Notes: generated from the sequence alone by a model not told the origin. A DNA stretch of 64,000 bases from Streptomyces sp. 35G-GA-8 (GCF_023534745.1 NZ_JAMHJQ010000011.1:186001-250000); one strand, 5' to 3'; positions 16,250 to 24,253 are shown, counted from the first letter of the stretch. Numbers and translations: made by a program.

Positions 16250-17122
16250 CCCGAACCCCACCTGGGTCGCGATGCGGTCGACCGGGTGGGTCGTCGCCTC
16301 CAGCAGGTACTGGGCCTGCCGGATACGCGCCCGGTGCAGCCACTGCAACGGCGTCGTCCCGGTCTGCTCCCGGAACCGCCGGTTCAGCGTCCGCGTGCTG
16401 GTCGCCGCCCGCGCGGCGATGTCCTTGAGGGTCAGCTCCCGGCCCGCGTTCTCCTCCATCCACCGCAGAAGCGGCTCCATCGTGGCCCCGGCGGGCACCG
16501 GAGGCTGGTCCTGGACGATGAACTGCGCCTGGCCGCCCTCCCGTTCCAGCGGCATGACCGACAGCCGGGCCGCGTCGGCGGCGACGGCCGAGCCGTAGTC
16601 CTTACGGATCATGTGCAGACACAGGTCGAGCGCGGCGGCGGCCCCGGCCGAGGTGAGGAACTGCCCGTTGTCCACGTACAGCACATCGGCGTCGACGGTG
16701 ACGGCGGGATGACGCGCGGCCAGAAGCGGGGCGGCCAGCCAGTGGGTGGTGGCACGCAGCCCGTCGAGCAGCCCGGTGGCAGCGAGGATGAAGGCGCCGC
16801 TGCACACGGAGGCGATACGGGTGCCACGCGCGGCGGCGGCCCGCAGCGCGTCGAGTACGTCCGGAGGCACCGGGGCGGCCGGGTTGTCCGTACCGGGCAG
16901 GACGATCGTGTCGGCCTGGGCGAGGGCGTCGAGCCCGTACGGCGCCCGGATGACGAACGGCCCGGCGTCGACCTCGGCCCCTGCCGAGGCCGCGCAGACC
17001 ACGACCCGGTAGGCGGCCCGGCCGTCGGGCAGCCGGGTACGGGAGAAGACCTCGATCGGTGAGGACAGGTCGAAGGGGATGACCCCGTCGAGTGCGAGGA
17101 CGGCCACGGTGTGCATGGCCAC
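16166..17122 (-). CDS. GlxA-type AraC-family regulator (DJ-1/PfpI + HTH)
   Basis: A 318-residue transcription factor. Residues 1-180 form a DJ-1/PfpI amidotransferase-like domain (VAVLALDGVIPFDLSSPIEVF; SVCSGAFILAATGLLDG with the nucleophile-elbow Cys; ATTHW). Residues about 215-318 form an AraC double helix-turn-helix (LTLKDIAARAATSTRTLNRRFREQTGTTP and IATQVGFGSPTAFRDRFKRVVGTSP). GlxA-like factors regulate development and morphology or amino-acid catabolism in Streptomyces; the target here is unknown. The last 84 bases lie opposite the 3' end of the PTS gene. An alternative start three codons on (ATG at 17116) is possible. Confidence 0.92.
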   Translation of the reverse strand: MAMHTVAVLALDGVIPFDLSSPIEVFSRTRLPDGRAAYRVVVCAASAGAEVDAGPFVIRAPYGLDALAQADTIVLPGTDNPAAPVPPDVLDALRAAAARGTRIASVCSGAFILAATGLLDGLRATTHWLAAPLLAARHPAVTVDADVLYVDNGQFLTSAGAAAALDLCLHMIRKDYGSAVAADAARLSVMPLEREGGQAQFIVQDQPPVPAGATMEPLLRWMEENAGRELTLKDIAARAATSTRTLNRRFREQTGTTPLQWLHRARIRQAQYLLEATTHPVDRIATQVGFGSPTAFRDRFKRVVGTSPHVYRAAFRHG

Positions 17123-17272
17123 AGGCTAGACAGCCCTCACGACCGCTTCGTCGGCGGTGGCGAGAATCCGTGGCTACCTGGCAATAGCGCCACTACTACG
17201 GCCGTGAGCAGCGCCTTAGCGTCTGTGCGGAAGCGTCCGCACCCCGCCGAAGCCGAAAGAGCGATCCACGCC

Positions 17273-17758
17273 GTGACGAAGTTCCTGCTCGCCGTTCATG
17301 TCCTCGCCGCGATCGTCGCGATCGGCCCGGTCACCGTCGCCGCCAGCATGTTCCCGCCGTACGCGAGACGGGCGATGGCAGCGCCCGGGGATCCCCGGGC
17401 GCTGTCGTCGGTGCAACTGCTGCACCGCATCTGCCGTGTCTACGCGGTGGTGGGCCTCACCGTGCCGGTCTTCGGCTTCGCGACAGGAAGCGCGATGGGC
17501 GTACTGGGGGACGCCTGGCTGATCGTCTCGATCATCCTCACCGGGCTCGCGGCCGGCACGCTCATGGCGCTGGTACTGCCGCGCCAGGAGGCGATAGTGA
17601 CGGACCTCGAAGAAGCCACGGGGACCACGGGGACATCGGGAACATTGACCACCAAGCTGACGGCCCGCCTGGGCATGCACACGGGGATCTTCAACCTCCT
17701 GTGGGCGACGGTCACGGTCCTGATGATCATCCGCCCCGGCTCCACGACGGGGGCGTGA
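17273..17758 (+). CDS. DUF2269-like integral membrane protein
   Basis: A small membrane protein of about 161 residues with four predicted helices: KFLLAVHVLAAIVAIGPVTVAASMF, ICRVYAVVGLTVPVFGFATGSAM, WLIVSIILTGLAAGTLMALVL and IFNLLWATVTVLMII. The pattern fits DUF2269, of unknown function. I chose the GTG at 17273, which starts right at the first helix; earlier in-frame GTG codons (17204) would add a basic tail and a TTA codon. It is divergent from the GlxA-type regulator, which may control it. Confidence 0.65.
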   Translation: MTKFLLAVHVLAAIVAIGPVTVAASMFPPYARRAMAAPGDPRALSSVQLLHRICRVYAVVGLTVPVFGFATGSAMGVLGDAWLIVSIILTGLAAGTLMALVLPRQEAIVTDLEEATGTTGTSGTLTTKLTARLGMHTGIFNLLWATVTVLMIIRPGSTTGA

Positions 17759-17774
17759 ACGTCCAACAGGTCGT

Positions 17775-18245
17775 TCAGCCCACCGGCGCCGCCGCCGTAC
17801 GCAGGAAGCGCACCAGGTCCTCCACGCTGTACCCGAGCAGCGGCCCGCGCTCGGCGGCCATCAGCAGCAACTGCCCCACCACCTCCGCGCCCCGGCCGTC
17901 GGTCCCGTCGGAGGCCCACTCCCAGAGCCCCTCGATCCCCAGGTCGGTCATCAGCAGACCGTGCTCGGCCCTGATCTCGGCGCACAACGGCCCCACGGCG
18001 TCGAGCAGGGTCGCACCCCGGCGCACGCAGCGCAGACTGAAGTACGCCTCGAATCGCACCACCGTGCATCCCTCCGGTGGCCGGGCCTTGAGCCCGTCGT
18101 AACGGGGGTCGTCGAAGTCCGGGGAGCTGCTGGCGGAGCAGTGGACGAGGTTGAACCGGTGGGTGACGGCATCTCTTGTGTCCTGGGTTCGAATCAACGC
18201 AACTCTCCACTGTGTGTGAACGATTGGGCTACACAGCGTGGCCAA
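17775..18245 (-). CDS. hypothetical protein
   Basis: A 156-residue open frame with typical Streptomyces codon bias but no family I recognise. It contains RFNLVHCSASSSPDFDDPRYDGLKARPPEG, then a helical C-terminus (GPLLGYSVEDLVRFLRTAA). The true start is uncertain: the ATG at 18245 lies in the promoter region of the divergent XRE gene, and no better internal start was found. It is convergent with the DUF2269-like gene, leaving only 16 bases between stops. The N-terminal 30 residues may not be translated. Confidence 0.5.
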   Translation of the reverse strand: MATLCSPIVHTQWRVALIRTQDTRDAVTHRFNLVHCSASSSPDFDDPRYDGLKARPPEGCTVVRFEAYFSLRCVRRGATLLDAVGPLCAEIRAEHGLLMTDLGIEGLWEWASDGTDGRGAEVVGQLLLMAAERGPLLGYSVEDLVRFLRTAAAPVG

Positions 18246-18307
18246 CTGTCGCTAGCGTGCATAGAGGAAGCGGCACAACACCGACATCTGTCCCACCGGG
18301 AGCACCT

Positions 18308-19150
18308 ATGCCTGGACCCAAGCCACTCGACCCGTCATCCTCACCCCGCGCCATGCTCGGCGCCGAGCTCCGACATCAGCGCGACGAAGCGGACATGTCC
18401 CAGGAGGAGCTGGGCAGGCCGATCTTCGTCAGCGGATCGCTCATCGGCCAGATCGAGGCCGGTACGCGCCGAATGCAGCCGGAATACGCGATTCACTTCG
18501 ATGAGGTGTTCAAGACGGACGGCTTCTTCCTGCGGAATTGCGAGGCGCTGAAGAAGTCGAAGTATCCGGATCACTTCGCGGAGGCGGCGGAGGCCGAGGC
18601 GATCGCGACGATGATCAGGGAGTTCGAGCCGCAACTGATTCCGGGCCTGTTGCAGACAGAGGCGTACGCAAGGGCGGTATTCCGCAGGTACCACCCGACA
18701 GCGCCCGAGGAGGTCATCGACGAGTTGGTGGCAGCGCGGCTGGATCGCGCCAAGCTGCTGAAGGATCCAACAAGGCCCCTTGTGTGGACCGTGCTTGACG
18801 AGGCGATTCTGCGTCGACCGGTGGGTGGACCTGCGGTGATGGCGGAGGCACTGCGTCATGTCACGGCTCTGATCCGACGGCACAGGATCATCGTGCAGGT
18901 ACTGCCGTTCAGCGCGGGAGCTCACGCGTCCATGGGAGGCGCCATCAAACTCATGTCTTTCGAGGACGCACCCCCACTCGCCTATCTCCAGGGCGCGGGA
19001 TCGGGCCAATTGCTGGACGATCCGGCATCGGTCGCCCGGTACGAACTGGCCTACGATCTATTGGGGGCCAGCGCACTCTCACCGGAAAAGTCCTTGGCCC
19101 TGATCGAATCAGTGGCGGAGGATTACGAACATGCAGAGCAGCAGCCATGA
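18308..19150 (+). CDS. XRE-family regulator with DUF5753 (Scr1 type)
   Basis: A 280-residue DNA-binding protein. The N-terminal helix-turn-helix spans about residues 17-70 (MLGAELRHQRDEADMSQEELGRPIFVSGSLIGQIEAGTRRM), followed by a DUF5753 ligand-type domain (LIPGLLQTEAYARAVF; RPLVWTVLDEAILRRPVGG; IIVQVLPFSAGAHASMGGAI). Such proteins pair with DUF397 proteins in Streptomyces and resemble toxin-antitoxin or regulatory pairs such as BldB/AbaA-orfA/WhiJ-type systems. The start at 18308 follows GGGAGC. It overlaps the downstream DUF397 gene by 20 bases, a usual arrangement for the pair. Confidence 0.93.
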   Translation: MPGPKPLDPSSSPRAMLGAELRHQRDEADMSQEELGRPIFVSGSLIGQIEAGTRRMQPEYAIHFDEVFKTDGFFLRNCEALKKSKYPDHFAEAAEAEAIATMIREFEPQLIPGLLQTEAYARAVFRRYHPTAPEEVIDELVAARLDRAKLLKDPTRPLVWTVLDEAILRRPVGGPAVMAEALRHVTALIRRHRIIVQVLPFSAGAHASMGGAIKLMSFEDAPPLAYLQGAGSGQLLDDPASVARYELAYDLLGASALSPEKSLALIESVAEDYEHAEQQP

Positions 19151-19517
19151 GTACGACCTGAGCGGCGTGTCCTGGCACAAGTCCAGCTACAGCGATGGCA
19201 GCGGCGGCAACTGCCTGGAGGTGGGCACCTGGCAGAAGTCGACATACAGCGGCGGAGACGGGGGCGACTGCCTGGAGATCGGCACCTCCTGGCGGAAGTC
19301 CACCCACAGCGGCGGCAGTGGCGGCAACTGCCTCGAAGTAGGCACCGTCTGGCGCAAGTCGACGCACAGCGACGGCAGCGGTGGCGACTGCGTCGAGGTG
19401 GCCGACGGCCACCCCGACATCGTCCCCGTCCGCGACTCCAAGAACCCCGACGGCCCGGCGCTCGTCTTCCGGACCTCGGCGTGGTCGGCCTTCATCACCG
19501 ACGTCAAGACCGGTTGA
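19131..19517 (+). CDS. DUF397 protein with fourfold internal repeat
   Basis: A 128-residue member of the DUF397 family. A usual DUF397 protein is 60-80 residues and carries one WxKSSYSxGxGGxCLEV motif followed by VRDSKxPxGPxLxFxxxxWxxFI. Here the first motif is present four times in tandem (from residues 15, 34, 54 and 74), then a single C-terminal half (VPVRDSKNPDGPALVF...WSAFITDVK). The DNA repeats have a period of 57-60 bases but differ at synonymous positions, so the expansion is not recent. The gene overlaps the XRE/DUF5753 gene by 20 bases and is presumably its partner. Confidence 0.92.
   Translation: MQSSSHEYDLSGVSWHKSSYSDGSGGNCLEVGTWQKSTYSGGDGGDCLEIGTSWRKSTHSGGSGGNCLEVGTVWRKSTHSDGSGGDCVEVADGHPDIVPVRDSKNPDGPALVFRTSAWSAFITDVKTG
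19173..19409 (+). repeat. four tandem 57-60 bp coding repeats
   Basis: Repeat units begin with the TGG codon at 19173, 19230, 19290 and 19350. Each encodes W-x-K-S-(S/T)-x-S-x-G-x-G-G-x-C-(L/V)-E-(V/I). First unit is 57 bases, the others 60. Conserved residues are kept while many third positions differ, which argues for selection on the protein. Confidence 0.85.
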
Positions 19518-19800
19518 CCCATCCGGCGGCCCGGCAGCGGAGGGATGTCAGCGCCCTCCGCCAGGTCCGGGCGTCGGCCGGTCGTGGACCGTGTCACCTC
19601 GTTCGGCCGACAGCGGTCGCTGGAGGCCATCAGTCGCGATGTCATGACAGTGCGACCGGGGAGATCGTGTGCGGGAGCGCCGCCGCCACAGATCGCCGCC
19701 GACCTGGCACACCCGGATCGCACTACGGAGCGGCACCGCCACAAGTGGGACAGGAGGGGCCAATATGCTGCAAAAGCGATTGAACTGAACGGAGTGGGTG

Positions 19801-20388
19801 ATGGCGCGTCCCTGGCTGAACGTGCTGGCACAGGTGGTGCCCGTTCCACTCGGGTTACTGCTCAGCGGTGCTCTGGTCTGGGGGGCGACCAACGCCGACT
19901 GGAGCGGTACCAGCAGCAACAGCGGCAACGAATGGACCTCCCGCTCGGCGGGGCTGGCCAATGACAGCAAGGTGCCCATGTTCCGCGTCGGCAGCATGCT
20001 CCCCGGCGACAAGGGCTCCAACTGCATCAATGTCAAGTCGAACGCCGACTTCCCCACGGCGCTCAAGCTGTACAGCAACTCGGCGAACTGGCCCAACAAC
20101 TATCAGTCCTTCATCGACCTCAAAATCGAGGTGGGCCGCGGTGGCACCTTCGGGGACTGCGACGGCTTCGTCCCGCACAGGACCGCGTTCGACGGCACCC
20201 TGGACACGTTCGTCGCCCTGCACACCGATTTCCGCACCGGCGTGGGTCCGTGGCCCCTGACCGGCCAGGCACCCAACTCGCTGAGCTTCCGCTTCGCGTG
20301 GAAGTACAGCGCGCTCGCGCCCGGCGGCTCGCAAGGCTCGAACACCAATGAGGTGACTTTCACCTGGGAAGCGCGGGAACGGACGTGA
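19801..20388 (+). CDS. TasA/camelysin-like secreted protein (SipW dependent)
   Basis: A 195-residue exported protein. An N-terminal hydrophobic segment (VVPVPLGLLLSGALVWGATNADW) is followed by a beta-rich domain with MLPGDKGSNCINVKSNADFPTALKLYSN and LSFRFAWKY, resembling the TasA/CalY fold in which a PGDK-type turn precedes an xNNGxxxxxL strand. TasA-type proteins form extracellular fibres in Bacillus biofilms and are cleaved by SipW. A SipW-type signal peptidase is encoded directly downstream (GTGA overlap). Codon 19 is TTA (19855-19857), so translation should need the bldA tRNA, which implies developmental timing. The 283 bases upstream contain no gene I recognise. Two cysteines may form a disulphide. 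Confidence 0.75.
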   Translation: MARPWLNVLAQVVPVPLGLLLSGALVWGATNADWSGTSSNSGNEWTSRSAGLANDSKVPMFRVGSMLPGDKGSNCINVKSNADFPTALKLYSNSANWPNNYQSFIDLKIEVGRGGTFGDCDGFVPHRTAFDGTLDTFVALHTDFRTGVGPWPLTGQAPNSLSFRFAWKYSALAPGGSQGSNTNEVTFTWEARERT

Positions 20389-20990
20389 CCTTCCCGGGTG
20401 ACCTGGCCGCCCGTCCGCTCCACCCCCACCCCACGGCCGACGGCACCCCGCACCCGGTCCGCATGGTCACCTCGGTCATCTCACGCACCGTGCTCGGCTC
20501 GATGATCGGGCTGCTGGTGTGGGCGCACTTTCCCGTGCTGGCCCTGGGCTGGACAGCGGGCGTGGTGCAGTCAGGCTCCATGCGTCCCGCCCTGGCGCCG
20601 GGCGATGTCGTTCTCTACCAGCCACCGCGCGGGCGCACTCCGGCGGTGGGCCAGATCGTGCTGACCCAGGACCCCACCCGGCCCAACCGTCTGCTCACCC
20701 ATCGGGTCCACCAGGTGCGTCCCGACAACGACCTGATCACCAAGGGTGACGCCAACTCCGCACCGGACTCCACACCGGTCCGGCCCTCGGCGCTCAAAGG
20801 CGTCGCACGATTGCGCGTGCCCTGGATCGGCACGCCGGTCCAGCTCTGGCGCGACAAGCAGCCCGTGCCCGCGGCGGCCATGCTGCTCGGACTCGCCCTT
20901 CTGCTCACGCTCGCCGCTCTGCCGTTGCACAGCCGCCGGGGGTCCGGCGGCGGAGGATTGTCAGACCCCTCCGCTAGGTTCCGCGCATGA
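20385..20990 (+). CDS. SipW-type (ER-type) signal peptidase I
   Basis: A 201-residue membrane signal peptidase of the SipW/ER group, which uses a Ser-His-Asp arrangement rather than Ser-Lys. Catalytic Ser65 is in VVQSGSMRPAL, His106 in LTHRVHQV, and Asp122 in ITKGDANS. There is one N-terminal helix (VISRTVLGSMIGLLVWAHFPVLAL) and a C-terminal helix (AAAMLLGLALLLTLAAL). The GTG start overlaps the TGA of the TasA-like gene, so the pair is coupled; the peptidase very likely processes that protein. The stop overlaps the next gene's ATG (ATGA). Confidence 0.88.
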   Translation: MTFPGDLAARPLHPHPTADGTPHPVRMVTSVISRTVLGSMIGLLVWAHFPVLALGWTAGVVQSGSMRPALAPGDVVLYQPPRGRTPAVGQIVLTQDPTRPNRLLTHRVHQVRPDNDLITKGDANSAPDSTPVRPSALKGVARLRVPWIGTPVQLWRDKQPVPAAAMLLGLALLLTLAALPLHSRRGSGGGGLSDPSARFRA

Positions 20991-21691
20991 CTGAATTCGT
21001 ACTCGTGGCAGGCGCGTGGCTCGGATCGTGGGCGTGGGACGAGGTGGTGCCGGAGCTGCGCGCGGCCGGCCATGGCGTTCATGCCGTGACGCTGTCCGGG
21101 CTGGCCGAGAAGCGGGGCGTACCGGCAGGGCAGCGGCGGCATGTGCGGGACATCGTGGACGTGGTCGAGCGGAACGATCTGCGGGACGTCGTCCTGGTCG
21201 GCCACAGCTATGCGGGCATTCCGACCGGCCAGGCCGCCGAGCTGATCGGGGACCGGCTGGCGCGCGTGGTCTTCGTCGACTCCAGCGTTCCGGCGGAGGG
21301 CGAGTCGTTCGTCTCGGGCTGGCCGGACGGCCGGGCGATGGTGGAGGGCGCGATCGCCGAGACCGGCGGCTTCTGGCCCCCGCTGACGGCTCCCGACTAC
21401 GCCGGCCAGGGCCTCACCGACGAGCAGATCACCCGGATCGTGACCGGCTCGACGCCCCACCCGGGCGCCTCGCTGACCGAACCGGCCACGTTGTCCCGCC
21501 CGCTCGGTGAGCTTCCGGCGACATACATCAAGTGCCTGCTCGACGGCGCCGAGCCGAGCCCCGACGTGGCCGCGCTGCTGACCAGTGACCGCTGGCGGCT
21601 GGTCGAGATGGACACCGGCCACTGGCCGATGTTCTCCCAACCCCACGAACTGGCCCGTGTCCTGCTCACCGAGGCCGCCACGACGGGCTGA
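20987..21691 (+). CDS. alpha/beta hydrolase
   Basis: A 234-residue alpha/beta-hydrolase-fold protein. The oxyanion segment FVLVAGAWLGSWAWDEV starts the fold, the nucleophile elbow is GHSYAG (Ser about 70), an acid is in the VFVDSSVPAEGESF region, and the histidine is in MDTGHWPMFSQP. It resembles salicylate-esterase-like or HNL-type hydrolases; substrate unknown. Its ATG overlaps the signal-peptidase stop, yet a TAGGTT box six bases upstream of the ATG suggests an additional leaderless promoter. Functional connection with the TasA/SipW pair is not evident. Confidence 0.88.
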   Translation: MTEFVLVAGAWLGSWAWDEVVPELRAAGHGVHAVTLSGLAEKRGVPAGQRRHVRDIVDVVERNDLRDVVLVGHSYAGIPTGQAAELIGDRLARVVFVDSSVPAEGESFVSGWPDGRAMVEGAIAETGGFWPPLTAPDYAGQGLTDEQITRIVTGSTPHPGASLTEPATLSRPLGELPATYIKCLLDGAEPSPDVAALLTSDRWRLVEMDTGHWPMFSQPHELARVLLTEAATTG

Positions 21692-21790
21692 CACCCGCTG
21701 GCGACTCATCGCCATCGCCTTGTTCCGTACCCGGCCCGGCCTCCACGCTGACAGAACACCCCGAACCAGTGGATCAGTGGAGGTTTCCCC

Positions 21791-22231
21791 ATGGTGCGGA
21801 AAATCCTTGTCCTGTCGGCCGCCGTGACCACGCTCCTCGCCGGTACGTCCTTGGCTCCCGCCCACGCGGACGCGGCCGAGCCCGGGGTGATCATCACCGA
21901 TGGCGACCGCGTCCATATCTCCAGCACCCCGCCACCCACCGCGTCCGCCCACGGGTGGTGGAGGAAGGTCAGCGGGCCCGGCGACAAGGCGCGCGTCACC
22001 GTTGATTTACAGGTGAAGAACGCTGACGGTTCCTGGCGGACCGTGGCGACCGGTTCCAAGGTCGTGAAGCCGGGTGGCGGCAGCGCACGCCGGGCCAATG
22101 CCCGCAAACAGTGCGTCAACGTGAACCGGACCATCAGTTGGCGAAGCGTCATCGATGTGGACATCATCGGTGTCATCGACTCACCCGAGAAGGCCGTCAC
22201 GGCGCCCCAGTCGTTGCGGTGCGCCGTCTAG
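21791..22231 (+). CDS. small secreted protein, unknown
   Basis: A 146-residue exported protein with a clear signal peptide (KILVLSAAVTTLLAGTSLAPAHA, cleavage after AHA). The mature part contains two cysteines (KQCVNVNR and LRCAV) that could form one disulphide, and beta-strand-rich stretches (ARVTVDLQVKNADGSWRTVATGSK). I recognise no family. One leucine is encoded by TTA (22007-22009), so translation is likely bldA dependent. The ATG follows GGAGGTTTCCCC. A hypothetical gene starts 12 bases after its stop. Confidence 0.78.
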   Translation: MVRKILVLSAAVTTLLAGTSLAPAHADAAEPGVIITDGDRVHISSTPPPTASAHGWWRKVSGPGDKARVTVDLQVKNADGSWRTVATGSKVVKPGGGSARRANARKQCVNVNRTISWRSVIDVDIIGVIDSPEKAVTAPQSLRCAV

Positions 22232-22243
22232 AAGGGAAGCTCC

Positions 22244-23056
22244 TTGACCGACGACGCGGACTACCTGGCGCCGACTCTGATTGTGGGCGTCCATGGCGTC
22301 CTCGACCTGGAGCCATGGATCCGCCGGGCCCATGAGGACGACAGCCTCGAAGAGGACATGTACAGCCTCGTCGTGAAGCGGACGGTCGCCTATGGGCTGA
22401 GTTCCTTCCACGCGGGCGGGCCGGAGGGCGAGCGCTGGGGACACAATGACGCGGGCGGCGACTGGACCCAGGACGGGAAGGTCCACCAACTGGCCTGGCT
22501 CCAGGTCGCGGTCAGCGAGGACCTGCGCGGGCAGCGGATTCCGGTTCAGCCCGCGGTGACGGTCCTCCGCGATGTCCTGACCCGCCTGGGCCGCTTCCGT
22601 CCCACGGGGCTGCACACCCTGGCGCCCCTCCAACTGGCCCCCGACGCCCGCGCCGACCTCGTGGACGCGGCGGCCTGGTTCGCCCTCGCGGACCCGGACC
22701 CCGCCACGTCGGTCGACCTCACCGTCTCCGTATGGGCCCCCGAGACCGCCGACCTGCCCGACCGCGCGTCCGACCTCCTCACCGAGGCCCAGGAACGCAC
22801 ATACGACGCGATGACGATCCGTCCCGCACCGCCCACCAAGGCCACGACCACCGCGCAGGACGGTCTGGACCTCCCCCTCGCGGGAGAGGTCCAGGCGGAG
22901 GGAATGCGCCCCGGCCCGGCGTTCCATTGCCGCGTCCATGAATGGTCACTTGATGTGGCCGCGTGGACGACGGAGATCTTCGTGGACGCCCTGAGGTCCA
23001 CGGGGACAAGGGCCCCGGCACTGATCACGGTCTCGGCCGGGGAGCGCGCTCACTAG
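22244..23056 (+). CDS. hypothetical protein
   Basis: A 270-residue protein with good codon bias and no family I recognise. It begins with TTG after GAAGGGAAG. Sequence features: LIVGVHGVLDLEPWIRRAHEDD at the start; two homologous-looking halves may exist (RRTVAYGLSSFHAGGPEG... and later FHCRVHEWSLDVAAWTTEIFVDALRS). It has no signal peptide or membrane helix, so it is cytoplasmic. It is 12 bases after the secreted-protein gene and ends at a strong terminator, so the two may form one transcript. Confidence 0.65.
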   Translation: MTDDADYLAPTLIVGVHGVLDLEPWIRRAHEDDSLEEDMYSLVVKRTVAYGLSSFHAGGPEGERWGHNDAGGDWTQDGKVHQLAWLQVAVSEDLRGQRIPVQPAVTVLRDVLTRLGRFRPTGLHTLAPLQLAPDARADLVDAAAWFALADPDPATSVDLTVSVWAPETADLPDRASDLLTEAQERTYDAMTIRPAPPTKATTTAQDGLDLPLAGEVQAEGMRPGPAFHCRVHEWSLDVAAWTTEIFVDALRSTGTRAPALITVSAGERAH

Positions 23057-23064
23057 TGCCGTCA

Positions 23065-23090
23065 GATCCCGGGGCTCAAGCCCCGGGATC
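23065..23090 (+). terminator. intrinsic terminator
   Basis: A perfect 12-bp inverted repeat (GATCCCGGGGCT paired with AGCCCCGGGATC) with a two-base loop lies nine bases after the stop of the preceding hypothetical gene. Confidence 0.75.
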
Positions 23091-23172
23091 CGAGCCCTCT
23101 TTCCAAGGATGGGGTGGCGGGTCTTCACCCACCCACCCTCCCTGCCTGGGGAGTTGACTTTTCGTGACCGAC

Positions 23173-23292
23173 TTGCCACGCAGGGTGGCGACGCTCTAGC
23201 GTGCCCCACAGAGCACAAAACGGCCCCCGCCGATGCTTGCGACATCTGGCGAGGGCCTGACCAATCAAGATCGACGCTCTAGGAAAGCGATC
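23173..23292 (+). promoter_or_regulatory. promoter and structured 5' leader
   Basis: A -35 TTGCCA (23173-23178) and -10 TAGCGT (23197-23202), 18 bases apart, precede a leader of about 85 nt. The leader can fold into an interrupted hairpin (23222-23257: GGCCC, CGCC and GATG pair with CATC, GGCG and GGGCC around a CTTGCGA loop). A second weak hairpin (23269-23292) places the Shine-Dalgarno GGAAAG (23282-23287) in its loop and arm. This could regulate translation of the downstream gene. I know no named RNA family that matches. Confidence 0.45.
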
Positions 23293-23294
23293 CC

Positions 23295-24194
23295 ATGGCT
23301 GAGAGCCACTTTAGTGCTGCCGCGCCCGAGACGCACGCGGCCTCACCCGCTTCACCCACTTCTCCCCCGATGGCGGTCCCCGGGTACGGCAAGCGTTCGA
23401 CACCCGGTCAACAGGCCCGCAGCGCCGACACCTTCGCGCACCTGCCGCCGCGCGAGGCCGCCGTCGCCACGTTCATCGACCGGCTGCCCGAGGGCACGGA
23501 CATCTCCGTGAAGGCCCTCGCCAAGGTGCTCCCGTACGGGCAGTGCGCTCTGCGCACCGCGCTCCGCCGGCTCCAGGTGGCCGGACATCTGCGACGCGGC
23601 AAGGAACACCTCGCCGGACCTGACGGCATGCGCTGGGTGACGCGTACGTGGTTCTCCCGTACCGCGCGGGACAACGACTGGTGGGCGGCGTTCGTCTCCG
23701 GCGACCTCGCCACCGCGGACGCACGGGCCAATACCTCGGACCCGCCGACCCGTTCCCGCGCCTTCATCCTGCTCGCCGCGCTCGGCCGCAGCGCACCGGT
23801 CATGTCGCTGTCGGCCGCCGACTGCGCGGCCCTGGAGCCGCTGACCACCCCGTGGTTCGAACGGGGCGCCACCGAGAGGGACGTCCTGCACGCACTCACC
23901 GCCGGACTCCCCGCCGTCGTCCACCACCCGGCGGCGCTCGCCCGCGTACGGCTGACGTCCAAGCTCCCACCCGAGCGGATCCGCGCGCCACGCCCGCCGC
24001 TGCGCGTCCTGGAGTGCGCGAAGTGCGGCGCCCCCGGCCGCCCCGAAGTGCTCACCGACGGCGAGTGCGGCCCCTGCCGGGGCGAGCCCGCCCCCGCACC
24101 CCCGGCCTCCCGACTGTCCCCCGCCCAGGTCCGCGCCCACGTCGCCGAGGCCCGCGCGGCTGCGACCCGCCCACCCGAAAGGATCCGTACATGA
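23295..24194 (+). CDS. winged-helix protein with C-terminal zinc ribbon
   Basis: A 299-residue protein found in several paralogues in Streptomyces. After a Pro/Ala-rich tail, residues about 50-115 look like a winged helix-turn-helix (AVATFIDRLPEGTDISVKALAKVLPYGQCALRTALRRLQVAGHLRRGKE). The centre is helical, and a zinc ribbon is formed by LECAKCGAPGRPEV...DGECGPCRG near residues 237-261. A Pro/Ala-rich tail ends the protein. It presumably binds nucleic acid; target unknown. The leader before it is structured. Its TGA overlaps an ATG of the Uma2 frame, but a better Uma2 start lies further on. Confidence 0.78.
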   Translation: MAESHFSAAAPETHAASPASPTSPPMAVPGYGKRSTPGQQARSADTFAHLPPREAAVATFIDRLPEGTDISVKALAKVLPYGQCALRTALRRLQVAGHLRRGKEHLAGPDGMRWVTRTWFSRTARDNDWWAAFVSGDLATADARANTSDPPTRSRAFILLAALGRSAPVMSLSAADCAALEPLTTPWFERGATERDVLHALTAGLPAVVHHPAALARVRLTSKLPPERIRAPRPPLRVLECAKCGAPGRPEVLTDGECGPCRGEPAPAPPASRLSPAQVRAHVAEARAAATRPPERIRT

Positions 24195-24253
24195 CCATCC
24201 AGTCGATCCGCCGCCATAAATCCGGGGCACCATGGAGGGGAGGAGGCGACGCC

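Noticed and set aside
18170-18205. GGGTTCGAATC resembling a tRNA T-loop, possible tRNA or att fragment
   Set aside because: Flanking bases do not form the T stem and no anticodon, D arm or acceptor stem is found near by; no integrase gene exists in the window.
19131-19517. Fourfold repeat in DUF397 as a possible CRISPR-like array
   Set aside because: The repeats are in frame within a coding gene, with no unique spacers and with synonymous differences.
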